A stretch of DNA of 64,000 nucleotides from Nematostella vectensis (Eukaryota > Cnidaria > Anthozoa > Actiniaria > Edwardsiidae), in contig NC_064046.1 in the NCBI RefSeq assembly GCF_932526225.1, positions 11,247,719-11,311,718 of the forward strand, written 5' to 3'. Below the pieces are notes generated by a model that was not told the DNA's origin, searched no databases, and worked only from the letters and a program-made list of their open reading frames with translations. Of the stretch, positions 10,201-19,547 are shown piece by piece (position 1 is the first letter of the stretch; every line of letters starts with the position of its first letter). Position numbers and translations under genes: made by a program.

Positions 10201-13200
10201 AAAAAATGAAGACAGAGGAGTGAATTAATAGGGAATAAAGCAAATAAAGATCGGTTTGCAAAGTGGAAAGGTTAAACGTATAGGGCATAAAGGTGAATAG
10301 ACCAGATGAAACTCAGAAGGAGGGGTGGGGGATGGGGGTGGACTCGATATACATGACCATATTAACGGTTCAAGGGAGATAAAAGGAGGACAGTTGAGGG
10401 CATAACAATAACGGATCTAGCTTTTTGCTAAGGTGTCGGACTTATGGCAATGTGGCGATATTTCGGTCATTGACTTTCCCATAGACTCAATATTCTATTT
10501 TCGCAAAGCAGTTTCATCTATAAAAGGTACACCAATTTAAGTATCCTTGGTGCATTAATCCTCAAATCCTATGGCTTCTCTGGAGCTCCAACATTTGAGC
10601 ACCAACTAGAAACATTAGGGTTGGGTGGGGCCATCCATCCAAGAGGAAATTCTGTATGGCCTTTTTTGCACATAAAACTTTCACTAGCGGGCCCAAGCGG
10701 GGGGTTTATCTCCCCCTGCTACTGCATAACAATCCTTACCTTTTCAAGCAACTTTCTCCCCCAGTGGAAACGACAGAGCATTGCAAATATAGCGCCAAAA
10801 AACATGAGTAGCATGACAGCAAGGAATGAGGGGCAGATCATATATGCACTGAACTGGACAGGCTTTTGGCTCAAAACCTCAGCCTTGTGGCGGATGGAGC
10901 GGCGGACAATAGACGGGTCAGAGCCAAGGAAGGGAATACACCACCGTTTGACAGCTTCACTGTAGTGAACAAAACTCCTAGAAATAAAGGAAATTGGGTG
11001 TTGTAAAGCGTCTAGGATTACCTTCTATGTGAGCAATGATGAGAGTGATATTGTAAATGTTGTATTGCTGTATTAAAATGATTAGTTTCATTTAACCCTA
11101 CAACTACCAGCAGAATTAAGGTCACATTTAATTAAAAAAGAGCATTCGTTTCTCTTTTTCAGAAAACAAGTATTATGAAAACCCAAAAAATATAGTTAAA
11201 TTTTGCAGCAGCCAGAAAATTTGGGGAACTACTTGCTACCACTTTTCTATTGGGCAGAATTTTTTTTAGGGGGGTACTTAAAACTTATTGGTATTTCTGG
11301 AGTTCAAGATGTCATAATTTTCCATATGATATTTATGACTGCACACCCCTCCCCCCTCAACAAATACTGTCGACATGTTTACCTTTTAGGAAGTTTTGGA
11401 CCAAATGTTGGCATCCTGCTTGGAAACAGCTGCTTCCTGACCTTCTTAAGGTTGCCTTCAAAGTTGCTTGCAACACCATATATTATAGAATGGTAGGTAC
11501 CATAATGTCCCACAAAACCCTGATAAAGGCAAACATATTTAGTATGACTTTTACGACTACAATCAATTGGTACAATAAAAACAATAACAATGAAGATGAT
11601 GCTCGCCGGCTTATCAATTTGTTTTTTTTTCTTGTCAAAATTTTCTTTTACAACCTTGTCAGGATTATAAAACTCTGACTCAAAAAGCTTGTTGAAACCC
11701 AATTCTCAACTGCTAAGACCTGTTTGTTTTCCTTTTTTTTTAATTGATTTTGTTTTTTTGGTTGATTTTGTTTTCGCAAACTCTCTAGGCCATTTTAACA
11801 CAGCCTGCTGCAAAAAAAAAAAAAAATATTTAAAACTGCCTAAGGGCAATATCGTAGGATTCTAGCCCACTCAACAGCCAATCAGAGTGGCGTACCATGG
11901 TAGTCATATAATAAATATTACACATGTCATTGCCTGTTTTTTTTTTTGGTTATAAATGGAAATGTCTTTAAAAGAAGAAAATGTACGTATTGCAATTAAT
12001 TATAATAGTAATTATGATGATAATGGAAATCGTTAATTTCTTGAGATAAGCAAGGCATGACCACTCCCCTCCCTACTGCCAACACTGACCAAATTATGCA
12101 ACATGTTACCTTGGGTCCACTATGCATCGACATGTACGTCTCGAGATGGCAAAGGTTGCCTGCAAAACAATCAATTTATTTTTTTTAAAAACTTGAGAGT
12201 CGTTACAAGTTAAAATTCAAACAATAACCTCACTAAATGTTTATAATCACCTGGGAACTGTTCAGTAGCAAAAGCCACACCCATGTCCGCAGGGATACTG
12301 TCAAACCCACATGCCCCAATCACGTGAACCCCTTTCTGTTTGGCCAAATCATGGTACTTGAGCTGCATGGTCTCTAAGAACTCTGGCTCGCCGCTGACAT
12401 CAAGATGGTGACAGCCATTCTCTACAGCTGCCTTGACAACAGGCTCACCATAGAACCGATACTGTCAATCAAACCAGAACACGACAGGGCTATGAGCAAT
12501 ACTGTCAATCAAACCAGAACACGACAGGACTATGAGCAATACTGTCAATCAAACCAGAACACATGACAGGGCTATGAGCAATACTGTTAATCAAACCAAA
12601 ACACACGACAGGGCTATGACCAATACTGTCAATCAAACCAAAACACATAAAAGGCTTATAACCAGTACAGTCGTTTAAAGCAAAACACATGATAGCACTT
12701 TAAATAACCGATAATGTCAACAAAACAAAACATTCCAACCAAAACACATTTTAAAACTAACACAATAAGTCCTTGCAATATATTTGCGAAATCAACAGGA
12801 TTTCAAAAAAAGAGTTGGCTGGATCTAACAATAAGCAATAAGAACATGGAATTTACTTCCCGATAATATTTTAAACCTAAGTAATCTGGAGTCCTTTATT
12901 AAAACAGCAGCTTTGCCAGCCATCAGGCAACTAAAGGTGCCTCCGCATCTCCGCTGGCTGTAAACTGACTGTGCCCTCCCCAGTATTAGCATAAGCTACT
13001 ATTATACTATTGTATCTAGGGGAATAATTTATTAAGTATTAAGTACTATCCACGTAATACTGTTTTTCATAAGTCAACATACAGTGCTCCCCAAATCTCA
13101 AATGATAGGGGGAGAGATTTGTTAGTGCTCTCTGGATCCAGCTTTTATTGCATATTGTTCCACAAACATGACTTACAGGTCCCACACAGTTCAGAACAAT

Positions 13201-16200
13201 TTTAGTTCTGGAGCACATGCGATTCAGAGACTCTACATCATCAACATTGGCGATAATAATGCTGGCTTCATGTGTCAGATCCTTGCCTAGACAAAAAGAT
13301 ATAAGGAATAAGTACATACAAACAACATAATGCTTCCATGTTTTTCTCATAGTTAGAGGGGCATTGCTTATAAAAGCAAGAGTAATGCACTAGTCAATTG
13401 AAACCACCACCCCCATGGTCCCGGGAAGGGTGGGGGATTAGACTTTGACCCTGTACTAAACTAAGGAAATCCACCACCCCCTCGGGTCAAAACAGCAGTT
13501 AAATGCCCCTACCCCTTGGGATGCAAACTGTAGGCAACTATCTGGCATTTGAGACAACAAATCATCTGAAATAAGCCTTCATCTTTTAAAGCCAGAGTAC
13601 ACTTCAGTGAGCACATTTGTACCAATAACTAAGAAGATAACAGTAATTTTAAAAAATGGACAAATCAATCAGCTGCATCTGGCATTATTTAACATTCATA
13701 TTCGTTTTTGCACATTTCAATGTGCAGCTTGCCACACGCTGATACATGGAATTGCTTGCTACAGAAGAGAAAGAGTCTCAAACCAGAAACTGACATTTGC
13801 AACGTTATTTACTTGTCTCAAACCCCAAGGGTAGTCAAAAAGTGTCAATTCCCCCCATCCCTAAGGACAGATTCTCACAAAAGGGCTCTAGCCCCAATCT
13901 CTAACCCCACACTTCCCTGGGACCATGGCGGTGGGGGTTTCAAACTAGGTAGTCGATAAGCGCATCACCTAAACACGAGGTTCCGCTATAAAAGGGAAAG
14001 CTCCTCCCACCCCAGGGCTCGAATTTGCAATTATAATCAGGGGCCGGCTCCTGAAAAGCTGATTATAGCTAACCCCAGGTTATACTTGCCCTAACCCAGG
14101 ATTAAATGTTTACCCCCAGATTAGTTCTGTTCCTGAAACACTGGTTAGCGCTAACTCTGGGTTATTTTGTAGGTAAAATCTAACCCTGCTCATGAGGTGG
14201 GTTAACTCGCTAACCTATGGTTTAGTTGACGTAGGCCTCCCAAACTTTGTAGAAGAACTAAAGTTTCATAAAATGAAGTTGCAGACAAAAAAGACCTTAC
14301 ACAAAAACAATGTAGGGATCAAATGTCCTAACATTTCGCTTTGTTATGCTACCATTGTTATGCTACTCTAAAGTTATGCTGGGGTAGACAGAAAATTACA
14401 TGAAATTTTTACTTTAAATAAATCTGTCTCGCTATTGTCATGCACCAACTCGAATCCTGCAATGACATTTTTTGGCAATGAAATGGAGGTAATCACAGGC
14501 GATGTAGAGGTGTGTTTTGGGGCTTCTGTGCGAAAATTAAACCAGCAAAGGTTCTCTGTGGACCTACTGGGTATCCTGTGTGAATTTTACTCATCAAACC
14601 AGTTTTTCACTTGCTTACACATTGACCCCTCAACCGGCCTGTACCGGCTTTGAGAAGTACCCACAACCCAAAAAATTCATAAATGCAAAATAAACACAAC
14701 AAGATGAAGATACTCAGGCATCAGTCTAAGGGATAAATGGTCTTGAAGATATGCATCCAACAAAGGTGTTGGCAACTACTCTTAAGCCAAATAATAGCAC
14801 AGGTTCCTTGACAAATTTCAAATCGAACAAGGAAAGAAATGCAGAATCACCCCTCTCAATAAAACGCTCAAAATACCACACAAGAGGGAGAGATCAGCAA
14901 ACACAGCTCAAGACACAAATAGATACCTTTATTCTGATCCTCCAGGTTCATTTCCATGGCCTCAAAACACGATGTCCACTCCTTGAAGGCTTGTAAAACC
15001 ACTTGGATGCCTTTACAGATTGCAAAGCATTCTGGGAGATCATTCACAAGGGGAGGGCCAGTCAACACTCCTCTCCCCAAAGTCAGATGGTCTTTTCATC
15101 CCGAAGCCAAACACATCAATTCCAGGTCATACAGACCAGAATAGCAGTGTAAACAATTTTTGGAATCAATTTGGTTTCAGAAAAGACAGCATTTAGGAGA
15201 GCTGTGGTGATTCATTAGAAAATTATTTTCTCATCCAAGCAAAGCCAAACAAGAAAAAATCATCATGAATCCACCTTTGCTTGCAAATATCCAAAAGCAA
15301 AGCACTCAATTATGCCCCAATAGATTTCATGATGTCCTGAGACACTCTCCTAATATGCTCATAGCTGTATTTTTTATGAAAAATACAAGCAACCATCAAC
15401 TTGTGTTTGCTTCAGCACAACGACAAGGGATTAAAAGTAGGGACCGCAAAGCACTGTTAGAGAGCTTGGATAACACTGACTAGGTGCAGCTGTGTTTGAC
15501 TTTGACAGGCAGTATAAAGCTCAGAATAGGGGTGGAGGTATCTGTTTTCAGTCTGTTTTTTGTAAATTCAGCTAAAAAATAGGCAGGAGTCAATGGGTTA
15601 ATCCGGGGTTGGTAAATGGGGGGATTTTTTGGCTTTCAGGAACGGTGAGTTATTCGTAGGTTAGCTAACCTACGACTAGCGAATTTTAACCTGGGACTAG
15701 GCGCTGATCTAGGGTTAAGTTAATTGGCCTTTCAGGAAGCGGCCCCAGATCACTGCAACACCTGATGTCGCAAATTATAAGTCCTGTTAAATTGCTTATC
15801 TCTGAGCCTCATTTGATTGGAATAAAACAATTTTTGCACAGGTTACAAGACAGATTGATGAATTAGTGATTTGCTGTCCACTAACGTTTTTGGTGCAAAA
15901 TTTTAAATTGTGTGCTAACCATGAGCTAACGCATGTGCTTAAATTATTCTCACGCTCTGAAAAAAACGCTAATATTTTAGAGTGCACAAAGCTTGGTACA
16001 GCATTATTTTACTATAAATAGAAACATTTTAGGTGCACAAGTCTAGGAATGATATTTAATTTGGTTTAGAATGTGAAATTTGAATTCAGCGCTCAGAGAA
16101 ATTGTCCTGACATGTTGGCTTATTGACGGCGGATTGATAACTGATTGTTCTTGAGCCTGCACCCGGTGGTGGGAGGTGCTTTCCCTATTATAGGGGAACC

Positions 16201-16800
16201 TCGTGTTTAACAGATTTGATGAAAAAAGGGAATGATGTATTTAGATGTTAGTAGCGAAAATTGTAAGCAAACTATTTTGTAAAATGCACTCAACTAAAGA
16301 AATACCCAACGGGCCCCTCTAGTTATAGTCACAAATCCGGTAGGTTGTTATTAAGGGAGATTAATAAAAGAATACCTCGAAAAACAAAAATAAAATTGGG
16401 CAATAGCAAACATACGCAAACACAGGCTATGCCAAAGTTCGAAGTTTAAAGAACAAAGTTAGACTTAAAAAGAAAAAAGATAAAACTACACTGCTTTACC
16501 AGAATAACAGAACTGGTTTCTGTGTAAATAGGGGGCTTAAATTACTTAATACTAAGATATTGTTTTCTCGATACGAATCCAATCTTTGTAGGACTACGAG
16601 TAAACTATCTGGAAAATCTCCAACTTACCAATTTCTTCGGCTGCTTCGCGTAAAACCTTCTCCAGTTTTGCTTTGTTTCTCCCTGCTACAGCCCATTTGA
16701 ACTTGCCCTTGCTATTCTTTGCTACCTCACGGGCTACAAACTGCCCTGTGAATCCTGAAGCACCGAAAACCACGATCGCAAACTCACGGGAATCCGCCAT
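7240..16800 (-). CDS. SCCPDH: Saccharopine dehydrogenase-like oxidoreductase, complete, 11 exons, 426 aa
   Basis: Exons in transcript order: 16800-16629, 13286-13177, 12461-12251, 12159-12110, 11519-11383, 10977-10740, 9881-9825, 9470-9403, 8662-8610, 8000-7925, 7348-7240. All phases fit, giving a 1281-nt CDS; 426 aa matches human SCCPDH (429). The N-terminus has a Rossmann nucleotide-binding motif VVFGASGFTGQFV. Later family signatures are TKIVLNCVGPYRFYGEPVV, VIGACGFDSIPADMGVAFA, a hydrophobic segment FLAVMLLMFFGAIFAML, and the conserved tail with AGYVATPVCIVQAAM and GGVLTTAAAF. Family members associate with lipid droplets and membranes; the substrate is not established. I start at the ATG at 16800 (MADSREF) because it aligns with the human start; an in-frame ATG at 16830 would add 10 residues. 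Exon 3's acceptor sits in a tandem repeat and intron 1 holds nested transposons. Confidence 0.95.
7568..7805 (+). mobile_element. tRNA-derived SINE in last SCCPDH intron
   Basis: The head GTGTGGCCTAATGAATAGAG, GCGTTGGACTTGCCATTCGG and GAGTTCAACTCCGGC resembles a tRNA with Pol III A and B boxes. The body ends GCACTTAGAAATATTGGAGA, then AACGCTATATAAATTAATTT and a T run, typical of V-tailed or tRNA-headed invertebrate SINEs. Confidence 0.6.
8098..8445. repeat. Minisatellite, about 32-bp unit, about 10 copies
   Basis: Tandem CAGGATTCATTTAAGACCCG followed by TGAAAACAGAA, with shorter variants lacking one T. Lies in the SCCPDH intron between exons 8610-8662 and 7925-8000. Confidence 0.85.
9900..10360. 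repeat. Purine-rich intronic tract with a duplicated ~140-bp block
   Basis: The plus strand is almost purely A/G at 9935-10030. Blocks at about 10045-10170 and 10185-10305 are tandem copies (TGAAGACA, AGGAGTGAATTAAT, GGTTTGCAAAG, AAAGGTTAAACG). No coding exon seen here. Confidence 0.6.
12461..12700. repeat. Minisatellite carrying repeated splice-acceptor sequence
   Basis: Five units of about 43-47 bp of ATACTGTCAATCAAACCAGA then ACACGACAGGGCTATGAGCA, increasingly diverged to the right. On the SCCPDH strand each unit reads TTTGATTGACAG followed by TAT, the sequence used as the acceptor of exon 3. Confidence 0.85.
13394..13943. mobile_element. Non-autonomous TIR element in SCCPDH intron 1
   Basis: Inverted ends of about 40 bp: GAAACCACCACCCCCATGGT and CCGGGAAGGG at the left against CCTGGGACCATGGCGGTGGG at the right. 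ACTAG occurs immediately outside both ends (13389-13393, 13944-13948), a possible 5-bp duplication. The interior has no coding capacity. Confidence 0.55.
13972..16207. mobile_element. Outer nested TIR element in SCCPDH intron 1
   Basis: Ends AACACGAGGTTCCGCTATAA and CTATTATAGGGGAACCTCGT form a ~40-bp inverted repeat continuing into GGGAAAGC..CCTCCCACC. TA flanks both ends, as in Tc1/mariner-type insertions. It contains another TIR element (14040-15746). Confidence 0.6.
14040..15746. mobile_element. Inner nested TIR element in SCCPDH intron 1
   Basis: Inverted ends GGGGCCGGCTCCTGAAA and TTTCAGGAAGCGGCCCC, with further subterminal inverted words (GGTTAGC/GCTAACC, ACCCAGG/CCTGGG) over about 150 bp each side. 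The 1.7-kb interior has only short frames (14435-14653, 14751-14996, 15265-15483), none recognisable, so it is probably non-autonomous. Confidence 0.6.
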
Positions 16801-16890
16801 ACTTGACAAGGAAGAGAACAAGGATTCCAAAGGTCACCCAACGACTAAGGGGGAGGGGGTAATTCTTTTGGGAAACCACAGGCAGCCCAA

Positions 16891-17172
16891 GGCTACTGTC
16901 AGTGGTTTATAAAGGAATGTACAGATGTATGGGGGAATTTATATCTGTGGCGAAAAAAAATACTTTTTCGTAAATATATAAATACAGTAAGAAACACAAT
17001 TCGTAGCGGGCTTCAAACTCGCTCTACTGACATTCTATCGGCAAAATCGAAATAAAGGAAGACTCAAACACAATATTACATTGTCTAAAGTTTTATTTTT
17101 CACGATAACGTATTTTTTTCGCTAACATATAAATTCCCCCATACATTCCTTTATAAACCACTGACAGTAGCC
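16891..17172. mobile_element. Foldback element just upstream of SCCPDH start
   Basis: GGCTACTGTCAGTGGTTTAT then AAAGGAATGTA and GGGGGAATTTATAT at the left is repeated inverted at 17110-17172, arms about 65 bp. The left arm has an 8-bp insertion. It lies 90 bp from the SCCPDH ATG, within the probable promoter. Confidence 0.7.
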
Positions 17173-19399
17173 TCTAAAACGTTTTACGGCTTGGGCCGAT
17201 TTTAGAAATGGCGAATTTCTGCAAGTTTTTGTGGAATTTTTCCGACACTGTTGCAAGGGAGGAACAAGGCGAAGTGGACTCACAAATATCTTGTGTAATG
17301 TCCAAATAGGGAATTGGACGATCGAGACAGTTATTAAAACAAAATTGTTTAATATGGGAGTTTCAAGATTTTGGACCCCTTTTCCAATCTACAGAGTACC
17401 AAACCTCCCGCTTTTTCGATTTTAATCGCTTCCGAAAAAAATATTCTATAGAAAATCGTCATTTTTTCTATTTTTTATTTAAATATTTAAAACAATAATT
17501 CCCTTGCGTGTAGCGCATTTTATCTTAACACCCTCGTGAAATCTGTTTGTTCGAGAGAGCTTTCTTTAAGGCAAACTCCTGCGAGGTTATACCCACCCCT
17601 CCCCCAAAAAATAAATATACCCCACCCCACCCTCCAAAATTTTCTCAAGCCTTGAGATTTTCGGGGGCTGACACAAACTCGTACCCAATCGCTTATTAAT
17701 AAAAGAACAGAAAGAGAAGAGAGCTTGAGAGGAAAAAAGAGTGCGCGCAAGGATGTCCGGGAAGGAAGATGAGTGCGCGCATATTTAATTAGCGTCTGGG
17801 TATGAGTCTGGGGTTGACAGGTATGGTAATTTTACCTGAAAAAGCGTTCCTCCAGTGAAAGTTGGGAGTGGGGGCGGGGGGGGGGGGGGGGGGGGGGGAA
17901 GGGGGAGGGACATACAAATCAATCTTACAAGCTCCGCTCAATAAATTCCCCATTTGGAAGTCGGCTTCAATATATATATATTTTTTCTTTTTATCGCCCT
18001 AGAACTGTGCACGTCAAGAGTTTCCACGCGTTTACTACGGTTCTTGTAGGCCATTTTGAAAAATCGGACCAGAACGTTTTGGAGCATCAAATGTTTCCCG
18101 CACGCTCGCCCCAGCGGCTTCAGAATACACCAGATAGGTCTTAAGGGCGGTATAGAAGGTAATAGGTTTGGTGTGAAATAAAAAAATGTTTATTATAATA
18201 ATTCAGTTCAACGTTTTACAAATAAGGTTGCACTCAAGAAAACTTGTGTCGTAACCCGCGATGGTTCACGGGTAACCTATGAACGGCTGAATCTTGTATC
18301 TGAAAGCTATGTGAATGTTCATAAGAATGTAAAAAAGAATTCTACAGCTTTTGAAACCTGGATTTATATTTTTATTTGCCCTTATTTGCTTGATACCCAT
18401 GAAGCACTGCGGGTTACGATACACAGATTCTGCGGGTGCAACGTTATTTGTAATAGGTGAATATATATCATGAATTAGACATCCAGATAAAGATTCTTAA
18501 ATCTTTAAAATGTGTGTTGTATAGAGTCCAGGCCTTGTCGTAAGAGGAATTTTTAATTTTTTAATATTCTCCGGCAGAAAATAGGGAACTATTACATTTC
18601 TGGACGACGGACAGTCTTCCGTCTTTCAGAGACGTGTGTGTCAGTTCATTAATATTCCTCTATTTTCTGTTAAGAATAAGCCATAAAAATTGTATTCAAT
18701 GTTATGGTGATAAATCGTATTGTCTCAAACTCATATGACGACTATATAGTTTTTACATTCATGTGTATCATGATTTGATCAAAGAGCAAGGAAACGTACT
18801 GCTGGAAATCGCAGTTCTCCATTCTGTCAGCTCTTGCCATCGATCTCCAACTGATTAATGGATGAACTCGTTCCTCGTCAAGAAAGCCACAGTAAAAAGC
18901 ATTGAATTATTACGCATATCATTATTTTTTTTGAGAAAATAACTATCGAACACGCACCCATCTCATCGCAGCAAGGCGAATCAGTAAGTGCGGCAAATAT
19001 TTTTTTCCATCACTATGTGCTGGTTGCTGGTAAGTATCTATCTAGAGAGCCGAAGCAGGGGGTGGGGCACTGGGTGCACGTGCCTTCCCCTCCCACCCCT
19101 CCCCCCAATATTAAAAAAATACTAAATCTGGTGCATATGAAGAAAACGTTGTCGTTTTGGGGGTCTTGTACCGAGGAATCTTAGTTTCTTTTCATATACT
19201 TTCTCCATTGACTAAAGATGGTCACAGTCACTGCTTTTCTTCTTTGATTACAAGTCATAAAGTTTTTACGAAACACCTGCGGTACGGCAACCTTAAAAAT
19301 GACAAGAATTATGCTGGTTTTCCAAATAAGGAATATATTAGTTTCCTTATATGGAAGTGACCGTGTTTGATAAAAACGACAATTTTTGGGCATTTTCTT
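17173..19399. other. Intergenic; G-run, MITE and small open frames
   Basis: Includes a poly(G) tract at about 17873-17898 and a MITE at 18217-18451. A 33-codon frame starts at 17208 in a good context, and a minus frame of about 50 codons ends near 18743 (FLDEERVHPLISWRSMAR). Neither is supported enough to call a gene. Possible minus-strand AATAAA signals lie near 18378 and 18195. Confidence 0.4.
18217..18451. mobile_element. MITE with ~40-bp inverted ends
   Basis: ACAAATAAGGTTGCACTCAA and CTTGTGTCGTAACCCGC at the left are mirrored by GCGGGTTACGATACACAGAT and GGGTGCAACGTTATTTGTAA at the right. Short AT-rich interior without coding sequence. Confidence 0.65.
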
Positions 19400-19547
19400 G
19401 ATACGACTCGAGACTCCTCGCAAGGCAAAACATTGACGCCAGACTTAACGCCGACAACCGATCGACATAGCTCGACAGCTGTCAGGAATCCATTCAACAT
19501 CCCTAGCCTCCAAGCAGCGGGATTACAGGCATGCGCCACTATGCCCG
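19400..19547 (-). ncRNA. SRP (7SL) RNA Alu-domain homologue, S domain absent
   Basis: Read on the minus strand from 19547, the sequence begins CGGGCATAGTGGCGCATGCC, then TGTAATCCC, GGAGGCT, GCTATGTCGATCGG, TTAAGT and GCGTCAAT. It follows the 5' Alu domain of human 7SL RNA almost motif by motif over about 145 nt. After about 19400 the similarity stops: I find no helix-8 GGAAAC/GGAGCAG motif, so the S domain is missing. A T5 run (19372-19376 on the plus strand as AAAAA) could end Pol III transcription. A perfect 10-bp inverted repeat (19364-19373 and 19551-19560) brackets the block. It starts one base after the stop codon of the upstream minus-strand gene and shares its orientation. It could be a 7SL pseudogene, a 7SL-type SINE, a stand-alone Alu RNA gene, or a 3'UTR element. 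Confidence 0.7.

Noticed and set aside
12505-12690. Minus frame with repeated CFGLIDSI-type peptides
   Set aside because: Translation of the splice-acceptor minisatellite in SCCPDH intron 2; upstream of the exon border and not conserved in the family.
17208-17309. 33-codon plus-strand frame starting in AAATGGCGAATTTC
   Set aside because: Good start context but too short, no homology recognised and no convincing donor to extend it.
18743-18900. Minus-strand frame of about 50 codons (FLDEERVHPLISWRSMAR) before a stop
   Set aside because: Protein-like composition but no start, acceptor or partner exon could be assigned; kept only as a note in the intergenic entry.
19500-19547. Human Alu contamination, because of GGGATTACAGGCATGCGCCA
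   Set aside because: The similarity continues into 7SL-specific sequence absent from Alu elements (GCTATGTCGATCGG, GCGTCAAT), with many differences from human and no Alu right arm, so a native 7SL-derived origin fits better.
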